A stretch of 64,000 nt of DNA from Maricaulis maris (GTDB lineage: Bacteria > Pseudomonadota > Alphaproteobacteria > Caulobacterales > Maricaulaceae). The stretch's first letter is position 1. Each line of letters opens with the position of its first letter. The notes under the pieces were generated by a model, which ran no database searches, was not told the DNA's origin, and saw only the letters and a program-made list of their open reading frames with translations. Below, one piece after another: positions 9,268-17,613 of this stretch. The stretch spans positions 186,001 through 250,000 of the forward strand of contig NZ_RBIM01000002.1 of NCBI RefSeq assembly GCF_003634045.1. Direction: 5' to 3'. Made by a program: the position numbers and the translations under genes.

Positions 9268-10256
9268 GCGCTTCGCTGCTGGCACTCGCCGCCTGCGGTC
9301 CGAACGCGGAAGCGCCGGAAGGCGAGACGGCGGAGATTGAGGAAACCGGCCCGGTCGAGGTGCTTGTCACTGCGGCCTTCACCGCTGTTGAGGGTGGCGG
9401 CGGCCCGGTCGGTTTCCTGCCCGATCCGAACGCCCCTTCCTTGGGCTTTGTGCTGTCTGCACCCGGCGCCGGCGGGATCGACATTTTCGATCTCGACGGG
9501 CTCCTCAAGACCCGCCATGCCGGTGAACGCCTTACCGGTCTGGCTGTTGCGCCGGCCTTCGAGCTGCGCGGTGAAGCCCTGCCGCTCATTTTCGGATCGG
9601 TCAGCGACGCCAATGCCGTCCGGGGCTATGCCGTGGTGCGCGACGGTGCCCAGGTTCTCGACCTGCCGCTTGGCGCCATCGAGCCGGTCGACGGCGTCGC
9701 CGGGCTGTGCCTGATGCGTGAGGGCGTCGGCTTTGTCGAGCTGGTCATTCTGGGCACCGGTGCCCATGCCGAGATTTGGCGTGTCCGCGATGCCGGCAGC
9801 GACCAGCTCAGCGTCGAACGCGTCCGTGATTTCCCACTGCCCGCGCCGGCACGCCAGTGCGCGACCCTGGACGGCGACATCTACACGGCCAGCCCGGTCG
9901 GCGGCATTGCCCGCCTGTCCGGTGACGGCACGATCCTGGCCGAGGATCCCTTCCGGGCTGCCAATCTCACGCTCGGGGACTTCAACGGCACCCAGCGCGT
10001 GCTCGCGACCAGTGGCAGTGGCGAGACAGTGGAAAGCTTTGACGCGGAAACACTGGTGCGGGGCGCCTCGCTCGACATTGTCGACGGACTCTCAACCCCC
10101 GGCATCCAGACACCCGCCGCCCTCGCCGTCACCGATGCTGATTTCGGCTACACCGCCTACGCCAACGGGCTGATGGTCGTGTTCGATGAGGGTGCCGGCC
10201 GTCTCAAAGTCGTCTCGCGCGATGCCCTGATCCGGGCCGTTGTGGCGCAAGACTAG
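9168..10256 (+). CDS. Predicted lipoprotein, beta-propeller/phytase-like repeat protein
   Basis: The C-terminal ~320 residues are made of repeated short beta-strand units (for example GGIDIFDLDGLLKT, GGIARLSGDGTILA) spaced like propeller blades, reminiscent of beta-propeller phytases; I could not confirm the phytase active-site residues. The N-terminus carries a signal peptide ending LLALAAC (lipobox Cys43 from this start). The start is uncertain: ATG 9168 overlaps the PhoX-like gene by 100 bp, whereas TTG 9246 would give a compact signal (MARAFALGASLLALAAC) and overlap by 22 bp. Neither has a good ribosome site. The overlap suggests translational coupling with the phosphatase-like gene and perhaps a joint role in phosphate scavenging. 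Confidence 0.7.
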   Translation: MFQSRRFDPVFQRSALSRTNLRGSRSLARAFALGASLLALAACGPNAEAPEGETAEIEETGPVEVLVTAAFTAVEGGGGPVGFLPDPNAPSLGFVLSAPGAGGIDIFDLDGLLKTRHAGERLTGLAVAPAFELRGEALPLIFGSVSDANAVRGYAVVRDGAQVLDLPLGAIEPVDGVAGLCLMREGVGFVELVILGTGAHAEIWRVRDAGSDQLSVERVRDFPLPAPARQCATLDGDIYTASPVGGIARLSGDGTILAEDPFRAANLTLGDFNGTQRVLATSGSGETVESFDAETLVRGASLDIVDGLSTPGIQTPAALAVTDADFGYTAYANGLMVVFDEGAGRLKVVSRDALIRAVVAQD

Positions 10257-10287
10257 CGACGGGTTGAAATTCGATCAGACATCAAGG

Positions 10288-10311
10288 TGAGCCGCGCACG
10301 CGGCTCATTTT
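10288..10311 (+). terminator. Probable rho-independent terminator after the propeller lipoprotein
   Basis: TGAGCCGCG and CGCGGCTCA form a perfect stem with a very short loop, followed by TTTTG on the plus strand. It lies 32 bp after the lipoprotein stop at 10256 and before the convergent MarR gene. Confidence 0.7.
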
Positions 10312-10342
10312 GCATGGCCCTGTTTGCATGGCCATGGCCCGG

Positions 10343-10822
10343 TCAGGAAACCCGGTCGACCAACGGCGTCGCCTTCAGCGATCGGACCGCTTCCACGGCC
10401 TTGGCCGCCAGATCGACGCCCAACTCGTCAAACAGCGCGTCCATGGCCGCGCGAATTTTCTCCAGCATGATCATCATCAGATCATACTGGGTCCTGCCTA
10501 GCGCAGTGAATTCCAGAACCTTGCGGCGACTGTCCGATGAGTGAGGCCGCTTGGACACAAGTCCCAGCTTGATGAGGAGCGCCACCCGTTGGGTCGCAAC
10601 CTGGTGCGGCTGGTCCAGCGCGGTTGCGATATCCGCTGCAGTGACGTCGGGCACTTCACCAATCATCAGCACGGTGGAAATGGCGCGCGGCGGAATGACG
10701 ATGCCGGCTGTCTGCAACAAGACCTCACCCTGATCGGCAAGGGTTTCAACCAGCCGCAGAAGCTTGTTCGACACGAAAGCGCCGCTCAGCCGGTGGGTGT
10801 CCATGATATTGCTGTCACGCAT
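10343..10822 (-). CDS. MarR-family transcriptional regulator
   Basis: A 159-residue winged-helix protein: dimerisation helices at both ends and the DNA-binding core near residues 50-110 (VTAADIATALDQPHQVATQRVALLIKLGLVSKRPHSSDSR, shown here only as a location marker by its first and last residues VTAAD and HSSDSR). The basic wing R-P-H-S-S-D-S-R-R is characteristic. AAAGG lies upstream of ATG 10822. It is divergent from a CPBP-family membrane protease gene, and a perfect palindrome lies immediately upstream of both, so it probably represses itself and the protease gene. Confidence 0.87.
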   Translation of the reverse strand: MRDSNIMDTHRLSGAFVSNKLLRLVETLADQGEVLLQTAGIVIPPRAISTVLMIGEVPDVTAADIATALDQPHQVATQRVALLIKLGLVSKRPHSSDSRRKVLEFTALGRTQYDLMMIMLEKIRAAMDALFDELGVDLAAKAVEAVRSLKATPLVDRVS

Positions 10823-10834
10823 GGCTTGCCTTTA

Positions 10835-10852
10835 TACAATTAATTGTACAAT
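10835..10852. promoter_or_regulatory. Probable MarR operator
   Basis: TACAATTAATTGTA (10835-10848) is a perfect 14-bp palindrome, and the overlapping ATTGTACAAT (10843-10852) is a second perfect palindrome. The site lies 12 bp upstream of the MarR start in the divergent gap to the CPBP gene. Position, AT content and symmetry are typical for MarR self-control; binding is inferred. Confidence 0.65.
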
Positions 10853-10905
10853 TATGTGCATAAATTACACCTGACGGCCTCACACGTAAAGGAAAGCCGC
10901 ACACC

Positions 10906-11754
10906 ATGACCGAAACCCAGGCTGACAAACGCACGACTGTCATCACCCTGCTGGTATTTATCGGCATTCTCACAGTCCTGAGCGCCCTCGCCCACTACGC
11001 CATCGTCGCGCTCATTCCAACCTCGCTCTATGTCGGCACCCTCATGATGATGCCGGCCGTGGCGGCCTTCCTGACACTCAAACTCCGCCGCCGGACGATC
11101 GCGTCACTGCCCTGGAAATGGGGCAAGCACGGCGCCAATCGAGCCGGTTACCTGATCCCGGTTCTCTACGTATCGATTGCCTACGGGCTTGTCTGGCTGA
11201 CCGGGCTGGGCGGGTTTGGCAATGCCGAAACCATTACCGAATGGGGGCAGTCACTCGGACTGCCGGAAGCTCCGGCCTTCGTCGTGATCGGCTTGATGGG
11301 CGTGCTGATGGCCGTCGTACAATTCGTCAAATCATTGGGCACGATCGCCGGTGAGGAAATCGGCTGGCGCGGCTTCTTTGTGTGGGAGTTGCGCAAGATC
11401 TTCTCTTTCAATGCCACATGCCTGATCAGCGGCGGCATCTGGGCCGTCTGGCACTACCCGGTCATCATTGCCTATGGCGGCGGCAACACCCTGTTTCAGC
11501 TGGCGTGCTTCACCGTGATGATCATCGCGATGAGCGTCATCATGACCTACTACACGTTCAAGAGCGGGTCGGTTTGGCCTGCCATCATGTTTCACGGCGC
11601 CCACAATATCTACATCCAGAAAATCTTCACGCCCTTGACGGTGGAGAATGCCTCAACCGCCCTGTGGACCGATGAATACGGACTCATGATCCCGATCACC
11701 GTGAGCCTGATCGCGATCATCTACTGGCAGCGCGCGCGCCGGGCCGGTCTCTAG
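10906..11754 (+). CDS. CPBP-family intramembrane metalloprotease
   Basis: A 282-residue polytopic membrane protein with about eight hydrophobic segments. It carries the CPBP (Abi/Rce1-type) motifs GEEIGWRGFFVWEL with Glu150/Glu151 and Arg, then AVWHYP, then FHGAHNI, which together supply the presumed zinc/catalytic residues. Bacterial members include bacteriocin-immunity and regulatory proteases; the substrate here is unknown. It is divergent from a MarR regulator and shares its operator region, so induction by a small molecule or stress is likely. Confidence 0.85.
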   Translation: MTETQADKRTTVITLLVFIGILTVLSALAHYAIVALIPTSLYVGTLMMMPAVAAFLTLKLRRRTIASLPWKWGKHGANRAGYLIPVLYVSIAYGLVWLTGLGGFGNAETITEWGQSLGLPEAPAFVVIGLMGVLMAVVQFVKSLGTIAGEEIGWRGFFVWELRKIFSFNATCLISGGIWAVWHYPVIIAYGGGNTLFQLACFTVMIIAMSVIMTYYTFKSGSVWPAIMFHGAHNIYIQKIFTPLTVENASTALWTDEYGLMIPITVSLIAIIYWQRARRAGL

Positions 11755-11771
11755 CCTGACGAGGGCGTCTC

Positions 11772-12797
11772 TCAGACCGCCCGCCGCGCCGTCCAGGCCG
11801 CCCAGACCGTGGCGCTGAACAACAGGATCGCCCCCGCCTGGTGGGCCAGCGACAGGTGCAGCGGCACGACCGATACCAGGGCCGCAATGCCCAAAGCCAT
11901 CTGGCCGATCACCAGGGCCGGCAGAATGATCATGAAGGGTTTCAGCGACACCCGCGGCTCACGCCAGATCAGGACGGCATGCGCAAATACGCACAGCGCC
12001 ACCAGATAGGCCATCCAGCGATGGTGCATCTGGACGGCGGCATGGCTCTCGAAAATCGCCGGCAAGAACGACATGCCGCCGAGATAGTCAGACGGGATCA
12101 GCTCGCCATTCATCAGTGGCCAGGTGTTGTAGATGCGTCCGGCATCGAGGCCGGCCACAAACGCCCCCAGCAAGACCTGTACGAAGATCAGCGCCAGCAG
12201 ACCAGTGGTCACACCGGCCAGTCGTCCCCGGCGCAGCGGCGGCGGGCCGAAGCGCGCTTCCAGCGACAGCCAGATCGAAGCCCCCAATATGATAAAGGCC
12301 ATGCCCAAATGCGTGGCCAGCCGGTATTGGCTGACATCGAGCCGGTCGGACAATCCGCTCGCCACCATCCACCAGCCGATCGCGCCTTGAGCGCCGCCAA
12401 GCAGGAAAAGCCCGAACAGGCGCGGCTTGAGGCGGGCGCTGAGATGGCCGCGCAGCCAGAAGAAAACGAAGGGCACGAAATAGACCAGGCCGATCAGGCG
12501 ACCGAGCTGGCGATGGCCCCACTCCCACCAGAAGATGAATTCGAACTCGGCCAGCGTCATCGCCGAATTCTGGACCTGGAACTCGGTCGTCTGCTGATAG
12601 AGCGAAAACTCACGTTCCCAATCCGCTTGGCTGAGCGGCGGGATGGCGCCGGAGATCGGCTTCCACTCGGTGATCGACAGGCCGCTATCGGTCAGGCGCG
12701 TGGTGCCGCCGATAATGATCATGGCGCAGACGAGCGCGGCAACGACGAGCAGCCAGAGCGAGACGGCGCGGCTTGTGGTGCTGGAATGATACGACAT
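11772..12797 (-). CDS. ctaA: Haem A synthase (COX15/CtaA)
   Basis: A 341-residue inner-membrane protein with eight predicted helices in two four-helix halves. It oxidises the C8 methyl of haem O to give haem A for aa3-type cytochrome oxidase. Conserved features are GGTTRLTDSGLSITEW, the haem-ligand His in WWEWGHRQLGRLIG, the MHHRWMAYL His and LSLAHQAGA His near the C-terminus. The long loop after GLSITEWKPISGAIPPL is typical of the alphaproteobacterial/mitochondrial type. It stands alone here, away from the cox operon. Confidence 0.95.
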   Translation of the reverse strand: MSYHSSTTSRAVSLWLLVVAALVCAMIIIGGTTRLTDSGLSITEWKPISGAIPPLSQADWEREFSLYQQTTEFQVQNSAMTLAEFEFIFWWEWGHRQLGRLIGLVYFVPFVFFWLRGHLSARLKPRLFGLFLLGGAQGAIGWWMVASGLSDRLDVSQYRLATHLGMAFIILGASIWLSLEARFGPPPLRRGRLAGVTTGLLALIFVQVLLGAFVAGLDAGRIYNTWPLMNGELIPSDYLGGMSFLPAIFESHAAVQMHHRWMAYLVALCVFAHAVLIWREPRVSLKPFMIILPALVIGQMALGIAALVSVVPLHLSLAHQAGAILLFSATVWAAWTARRAV

Positions 12798-12944
12798 GCA
12801 ATCTCCCGGGCGGGCTACCTACCCCATCCACGCCGCAGCACAAGCCTTGTGCCTCACCGCCGGACCCCGACATGATGATATTGCACTCGCAGGACTGGAC
12901 CGGACGCGCCATCATGTCGCAAGCGGTTCGCGAATTGGGGAGAG

Positions 12945-14216
12945 ATGCGCGTGAGCAATACCGACGAGACAGTCGTCATTCTCGGCGCCGGCCAGGCAGG
13001 CGGCCAGTGTGCCGCGTCGCTGCGGCGCGGCGGCTTTGCCGGTCGTATCGTGCTGGCGGGCGACGAGCCCCATCCGCCCTATCAACGCCCGCCCTTGTCC
13101 AAGACCTATCTGTCCGGCGAGATCGATGAAAGCCGGCTGTGGCTGCAGCCGCCGGAAACCTGGGCAGAGCAGAATGTCGAGCTGCACCTGGGCAGCGAAG
13201 CGACCGAAATCGACCGCGATGCCCGCATCGTGCGCTTTGCCGACGAGTCGAGCGAGACCTATACCCATCTCGTCCTGGCGACCGGATCGCGGGTCCGCCG
13301 CCTGCCCGTCTCCGGCGCGGATCTCGACGGTGTGCGCTATCTGCGCACCATTGCCGATGTCGACGCCCTGAAGGCCGATTTCGCGCCCGGCAAGCGCATC
13401 GCCATCATCGGTGGCGGTTATATCGGTCTGGAAGCGGCCTCCGTGGCCCAAAAGTGCGGCGCCGAACCGGTCGTGATCGAAGCGATGGACCGGTTGCTGG
13501 CCCGCGTCGCCGTCCCCGAAGTTTCGGAATTTTACCGCACCGCCCATGAAACGCGCAGCGTTTCGGTGCGGCTGGACAGCCAGGTCGCGGCGCTCAAGGC
13601 CAAATCCGGCCTGTTCTCACGCGGCAAGCACGTGCAGGCGGTCAAACTGACCAGTGGAGAGACGATTGCCTGCGACAGTGTCCTCGTCGGCATCGGCGTC
13701 ATCCCCAATCAGGAATTGGCCGCGGCCAGCGGTCTCGCCACCGCCAACGGTATCTGCGTCGGCGCCGAGTGCCGCACCGATGACCCGGCCATTTTCGCCA
13801 TCGGCGATTGCGCCGAACAGCACAACTGGCTCACCGGCACCCGCCTGCGCCTGGAAAGCGTGCCCAATGCCCTCGACCAGGCCAAGCACGCCGCCGCGGC
13901 GATTTGCGGCGCGGCCGCACCGAAACCCGAAGTGCCCTGGTTCTGGTCCGACCAGTTCGATCTCAAGCTCCAGACCGCCGGCCTGATCGGCCAACACGAC
14001 ACCACCATCACCCGTGGCGGCGACGGTGAAACCCCGCGCAGCTTCTTCCACCTCGCCAATGGCGTCCTCATTGCCGCCGACTGCATCAATGACCCGCAAA
14101 GCTTCATGGCCGCCAAGATGATGATCCTGAAACGCGCCAAGCCGGACCCGGTCGCGCTGGCGGATCCGGAGATGGCGATGAAGGATGTGATGAAAGCGGC
14201 TATGGCGGGGGTGTAA
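12945..14216 (+). CDS. FAD/NAD(P)-dependent oxidoreductase, ferredoxin/rubredoxin reductase type
   Basis: A 423-residue flavoprotein with an FAD-binding fold at the N-terminus (VVILGAGQAGGQCAASL), the second nucleotide-binding fold near residue 145 (IAIIGGGYIGLEAASVAQ), the ATG motif LATGSRVRRLP and the FAD-binding FAIGDCAEQHN. The C-terminal reductase domain follows. It resembles the reductases that feed electrons to [2Fe-2S] ferredoxins of P450 or Rieske oxygenase systems, but no ferredoxin or oxygenase gene lies nearby. It is transcribed alone, divergent from ctaA. Confidence 0.9.
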   Translation: MRVSNTDETVVILGAGQAGGQCAASLRRGGFAGRIVLAGDEPHPPYQRPPLSKTYLSGEIDESRLWLQPPETWAEQNVELHLGSEATEIDRDARIVRFADESSETYTHLVLATGSRVRRLPVSGADLDGVRYLRTIADVDALKADFAPGKRIAIIGGGYIGLEAASVAQKCGAEPVVIEAMDRLLARVAVPEVSEFYRTAHETRSVSVRLDSQVAALKAKSGLFSRGKHVQAVKLTSGETIACDSVLVGIGVIPNQELAAASGLATANGICVGAECRTDDPAIFAIGDCAEQHNWLTGTRLRLESVPNALDQAKHAAAAICGAAAPKPEVPWFWSDQFDLKLQTAGLIGQHDTTITRGGDGETPRSFFHLANGVLIAADCINDPQSFMAAKMMILKRAKPDPVALADPEMAMKDVMKAAMAGV

Positions 14217-14246
14217 AGGCGGTCGCGCGCGTCTGCCACCTGCCTT

Positions 14247-14354
14247 CCCTCTCCCTGGGGAGAGGGTCAGGGTGAGGGGTAAATCCCGGTGACCGCAGAG
14301 CGAATCCCCCTCATCCGGCCCTTCGGGCCACCTTCTCCCCAAGGAGAAGGTGGG
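14247..14354. repeat. Dispersed palindromic repeat, family 1, copy 1
   Basis: A ~108-bp element made of an outer hairpin (CCCTCTCCCTGGGGAGAGGG), then GTCAGGGTGAGGGG, a spacer, CCCCCTCATCCGGCCCTTCG, and a second hairpin (CCTTCTCCCCAAGGAGAAGG). The same series of blocks occurs in reverse orientation at 20183-20284. It fills most of the gap between the reductase stop and tRNA-Pro. Similar GTCAGGGTGAGGG elements are common between genes in many proteobacteria. It might also act as a terminator. Confidence 0.75.
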
Positions 14355-14401
14355 TTGATACCCGCAACGGGGTCAGAATTGTCGAGAACATCGCAAGCAA
14401 A

Positions 14402-14479
14402 TGGTCGGAGCGGCGAGATTCGAACTCGCGACCCCCGGTCCCCCAGACCGGTGCGCTAACCGGGCTGCGCCACGCTCCG
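14402..14479 (-). tRNA. tRNA-Pro (anticodon GGG)
   Basis: On the minus strand a complete cloverleaf can be drawn: acceptor stem CGGAGCG pairing with CGCTCCG, D-arm GCGCAGCCCGGTTAGCGC, anticodon stem CCGGT/ACCGG with loop CTGGGGG (anticodon GGG), and T-arm with GTTCGAATC. The discriminator is A and CCA is encoded in the genome. It sits downstream of merR-ihfA-fabH-plsX, a known alphaproteobacterial arrangement. Confidence 0.95.
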
Positions 14480-14599
14480 ACACTCACTTGCTGGACAGGC
14501 AGGCCCGTCCGATGGGGAAGTCGCTTATAGGGGGAGGTTTGCCGCTGGGCAACAGGCCTGTCAGCACCATCTGCGGTGACGACGCCCGGGCACCCAGGG

Positions 14600-15052
14600 T
14601 CACGGTTCCAGCGCCGCTTTCAGCTTGGCCTGGGCGTTTTCCAGGTCGGCGAGGATATCATCGAGCTGGCGTTGCGCGCCATCAGCCGGACGCGGTTTGG
14701 CCGGCGTCCGCACGGTCGGTGTTTCACGATCCGCGGCATCGATTGCCAGCGCGTCACGCGGCTGGCTGCCGGACGGGTCACCCATTTCCATCACGGCAGC
14801 GACACCATGATCCTTGAAATATTTGCGGGCGCCCTTGATCGTGTAGCCGTCCTCATAGAGAAGACGCTTCACGCCGCGCAGCAATTGCAGGTCTTGCGGC
14901 CGGTAGAAACGGCGGCCACCGGCCCGTTTTAGCGGGCTGATCTGGGCGAATTTGCTTTCCCAAAAGCGCAGCACATGCGCGGGGATATCCAATTCCTCAG
15001 CGGCTTCGCTGATGGTTCGAAATGCGTCTGCAGACTTGTTCGTGACCGACAT
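14600..15052 (-). CDS. MerR-family transcriptional regulator
   Basis: A 150-residue protein with an N-terminal MerR winged helix at residues ~10-80: [20 protein letters not shown], then the wing [20 protein letters not shown] and a helix [20 protein letters not shown]. The C-terminal half is Pro/Ala-rich with a final helix [18 protein letters not shown] that may dimerise. No cysteines suggesting metal sensing are present. It follows ihfA by 30 bp on the same strand and is the usual partner of ihfA in alphaproteobacteria; its target is not known to me. Confidence 0.9.
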   Translation of the reverse strand: MSVTNKSADAFRTISEAAEELDIPAHVLRFWESKFAQISPLKRAGGRRFYRPQDLQLLRGVKRLLYEDGYTIKGARKYFKDHGVAAVMEMGDPSGSQPRDALAIDAADRETPTVRTPAKPRPADGAQRQLDDILADLENAQAKLKAALEP

Positions 15053-15082
15053 GCGCTGTTCGCGTCAGTCTGCGGGTCCGCC

Positions 15083-15388
15083 CTAATCCTTGGACAGAGC
15101 CGAGTCGACGCGCTCCTTTAGTACTTGTGACGGTTTGAACACCAGAACGCGGCGGGCCTCAATCGGCACTTCCACCCCGGTCTTCGGATTACGCCCCACA
15201 CGTCCACGCTTGTCCCTGAGCAGGAACGAGCCGAAGGAGGAGAGCTTCACGGACTCGCCTTTCGCCAGCGTGTCCGAAACCATGCCCAGCACGGATTGGA
15301 CCAGATCTGCGGATTCCTGACGAGACAGACCTACCTCCCGGTAGACTGCTTCCGCCAGATCCGCTCGCGTCAAGGTTTTATCTGCCAT
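15083..15388 (-). CDS. ihfA: Integration host factor subunit alpha
   Basis: A 101-residue HU/IHF-family DNA-bending protein. [20 protein letters not shown] begins the dimer domain; the beta-arm includes [20 protein letters not shown] with the intercalating Pro. I chose ATG 15388 because GGGG lies nine bases upstream, rather than the GTG four codons earlier. IHF bends DNA in recombination, replication and sigma-54 transcription. It lies 86 bp downstream of fabH and before merR, the conserved order plsX-fabH-ihfA-merR. Confidence 0.94.
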   Translation of the reverse strand: MADKTLTRADLAEAVYREVGLSRQESADLVQSVLGMVSDTLAKGESVKLSSFGSFLLRDKRGRVGRNPKTGVEVPIEARRVLVFKPSQVLKERVDSALSKD

Positions 15389-15486
15389 GGCTATCCCCAC
15401 AAAGACGATATCAGGCTACGCCCCGAAACCGGGTCAGGTCAACGCCAAGGTCTTGGATAGGTGCGAGAAACTCTGGAAAATGTCGA

Positions 15487-16464
15487 TCAGAACCGGGCCA
15501 GGGCTGCGCCCCAGGTAAATCCGCCGCCCAATGCTTCCATCAAAACCAGGTCGCCCCGCTTGATCCGACCGTCCTGCACAGCGCGGTCAAAAGCCAGCGG
15601 GACCGAGGCTGCCGACGTGTTGCCATGGTCGGCGACGGTGGAAATCACCTTCTCGGTCGGGATCGACAACTTGCGCGCGACACCCTCGAGAATGCGCTGA
15701 TTGGCCTGGTGCGGCACGAACCAGTCAACCTCCTCGATCGTGACGCCTGACCGGCCCGCAATCGTGGTCATCGACTCTGCAATATTGGTGATGGCGTGCC
15801 GGAAGACCTGATTGCCGACCATGCGCAAATGCCCGACCGTGCCCGTCGAGGACGGACCGCCATCGACGTGCAGCAAATCCTTGAAACGCCCGTCCGAGCG
15901 CAGATAGGTGCCCAGAATGCCGGACCGCTCGGGACCGCTGGCGGTCTCGTCGGCCTGCAACACCATGGCACCGGCGCCGTCACCGAACAGGACGCAGGTC
16001 GAACGGTCGGTCCAGTCGAGGATACGCGACATGGTCTCGGCGCCCACCACCAGAGCGGTCCGGGCCTGACCACGAGCGATCATGTTGTCCGCCATGGCAA
16101 GCGCATAGACAAAGCCGGTGCACACAGCCTGGACGTCAAACGCGGCGCCCTTGGTCGCCCCGAGGCGCGCCTGCAACATGGTGCCAACCGACGGGAAGGT
16201 GAAATCCGGCGTCGTGGTGGCAACCACGATCAGGTCGAGGTCTTCCGCGGCCAGACCGGCATCGTCCAGCGCACGCCGGGCTGCCCGTTCGGCCAGATCA
16301 CAAGTGGTCACCCCCTCGCCCGCAATATGGCGCTGGCGGATCCCCGTGCGCTCGCGGATCCAGCTGTCGCTGGTATCCACCATCGCCGAGATCTCATCAT
16401 TGGTGAGAATCCGTTCGGGCAGATGCGAGCCGATACCGGCTATACGCGAACTCAATTCAGTCAT
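15487..16464 (-). CDS. fabH: 3-oxoacyl-[acyl-carrier-protein] synthase III
   Basis: A 325-residue thiolase-fold condensing enzyme that joins acetyl-CoA with malonyl-ACP to start fatty acid synthesis. The catalytic triad is visible: Cys in DVQAVCTGFVYAL, His in DWFVPHQANQRI and Asn in VADHGNTSAAS. Length is normal. It overlaps plsX by 4 bp (ATGA), so the two genes are translationally coupled, linking acyl-phosphate supply for phospholipids with initiation of fatty acid synthesis. Confidence 0.96.
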   Translation of the reverse strand: MTELSSRIAGIGSHLPERILTNDEISAMVDTSDSWIRERTGIRQRHIAGEGVTTCDLAERAARRALDDAGLAAEDLDLIVVATTTPDFTFPSVGTMLQARLGATKGAAFDVQAVCTGFVYALAMADNMIARGQARTALVVGAETMSRILDWTDRSTCVLFGDGAGAMVLQADETASGPERSGILGTYLRSDGRFKDLLHVDGGPSSTGTVGHLRMVGNQVFRHAITNIAESMTTIAGRSGVTIEEVDWFVPHQANQRILEGVARKLSIPTEKVISTVADHGNTSAASVPLAFDRAVQDGRIKRGDLVLMEALGGGFTWGAALARF

Positions 16465-17516
16465 GACGCGGCTGCGACTTCCTGTTCTTCGAAACTGGCA
16501 AACTTGTCGAGATTGGCGCGAATCTGGGCCATGAAATCGCTCTGCGCCATGACATAGGCAAGGCCGAGTGCCGAGGCAAAGCCCTCGCCATCGGCACCGC
16601 CATGGGACTTTACCACGATGCCCTTGAGACCCAGCAGCACGCCGCCATTGATATAGCGCGGATCCATGCGCTGACGCAGGCGTTCAAGCGCGCCCAGCGA
16701 CAACAGGCCGGCCGCCAGCTTGGCCAGCAGCGAACTGGTCAGCGCATCACGCACCCAGCCGGCCACGAGGCGGGCCGTGCCTTCAGCCGTTTTCAGCGCA
16801 ATATTGCCGGTGAAACCGTCGGTGACGACGACATCGATACCGCCGGCGGAAATGTCATTGCCCTCGATGAAGCCCTGATACGCGATGTCCAGATTGGCCT
16901 TGCGGATCAGCTGATCGGCCTCACGGACGGTGTCATTGCCCTTGAGTTCTTCCTGACCGACATTCAACAGGCCGACACTGGGCGCCTCGCCGCCGAACAC
17001 GGCACGATGATAGGCCTCGCCCATGATCGCAAACTCGACCAGCTGGGTCGCATTGCATTGAACATTGGCCCCCACATCGAGCACCACGGTGTGGCCCTTC
17101 GGGGTCGGCCAGTTGGCCGAGATCGCGGGGCGGTGGACGCCCTTCTTCATGCGCAGGATGACCTTGCTGATCGCCATCAATGCGCCGGTATTGCCCGACG
17201 ACACGATGGCGCCCGCCTCACCCGCCTTGACGCTCTGGATCGCGTTCCACATCGACGAGCCGCGCGCCCGGCGCACGGCTTCGCTGGGCTTGTCAGTCAT
17301 CTGGACCAGCGTGTCGGTGTGGCGCAGCTCGCACACGGCGGCGACCTTGGGATGTTTGGCCAGCAAGGGGGCCAGCAAGGCCTCGTCGCCGTGAAGGAGG
17401 TAGGTTGCCTTGCGGTCCGGCCAGCGCTTGAGCGCGTGTCCGATGCCCTCGACGACCGCCTCCGGTCCGAGATCGCCGCCCATGGCGTCGACCGAAATCG
17501 TGGGGATACCTGTCAT
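16461..17516 (-). CDS. plsX: Phosphate acyltransferase
   Basis: A 351-residue enzyme converting acyl-ACP to acyl-phosphate, the donor for PlsY in phospholipid synthesis; it acts at the membrane surface. Family motifs are ISVDAMGGDLGPEAVVEG, the SSGNTGALMAIS region, LDVGANVQCNATQL and VTDGFTGNIALKTAEG. Start ATG 17516 fits the family start. It heads the plsX-fabH-ihfA-merR cluster; the 97-bp gap to the upstream chaperone gene may hold a promoter. Confidence 0.96.
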   Translation of the reverse strand: MTGIPTISVDAMGGDLGPEAVVEGIGHALKRWPDRKATYLLHGDEALLAPLLAKHPKVAAVCELRHTDTLVQMTDKPSEAVRRARGSSMWNAIQSVKAGEAGAIVSSGNTGALMAISKVILRMKKGVHRPAISANWPTPKGHTVVLDVGANVQCNATQLVEFAIMGEAYHRAVFGGEAPSVGLLNVGQEELKGNDTVREADQLIRKANLDIAYQGFIEGNDISAGGIDVVVTDGFTGNIALKTAEGTARLVAGWVRDALTSSLLAKLAAGLLSLGALERLRQRMDPRYINGGVLLGLKGIVVKSHGGADGEGFASALGLAYVMAQSDFMAQIRANLDKFASFEEQEVAAAS

Positions 17517-17613
17517 GAGTAGCGGTGCTCAGTCCCTCGCAGAGGCGCCATGCGCCAAAAAGCTCGCGGAACTTAGACCATGACCGAAGCAATGCAAGGC
17601 AGCAAGGCGGCGA

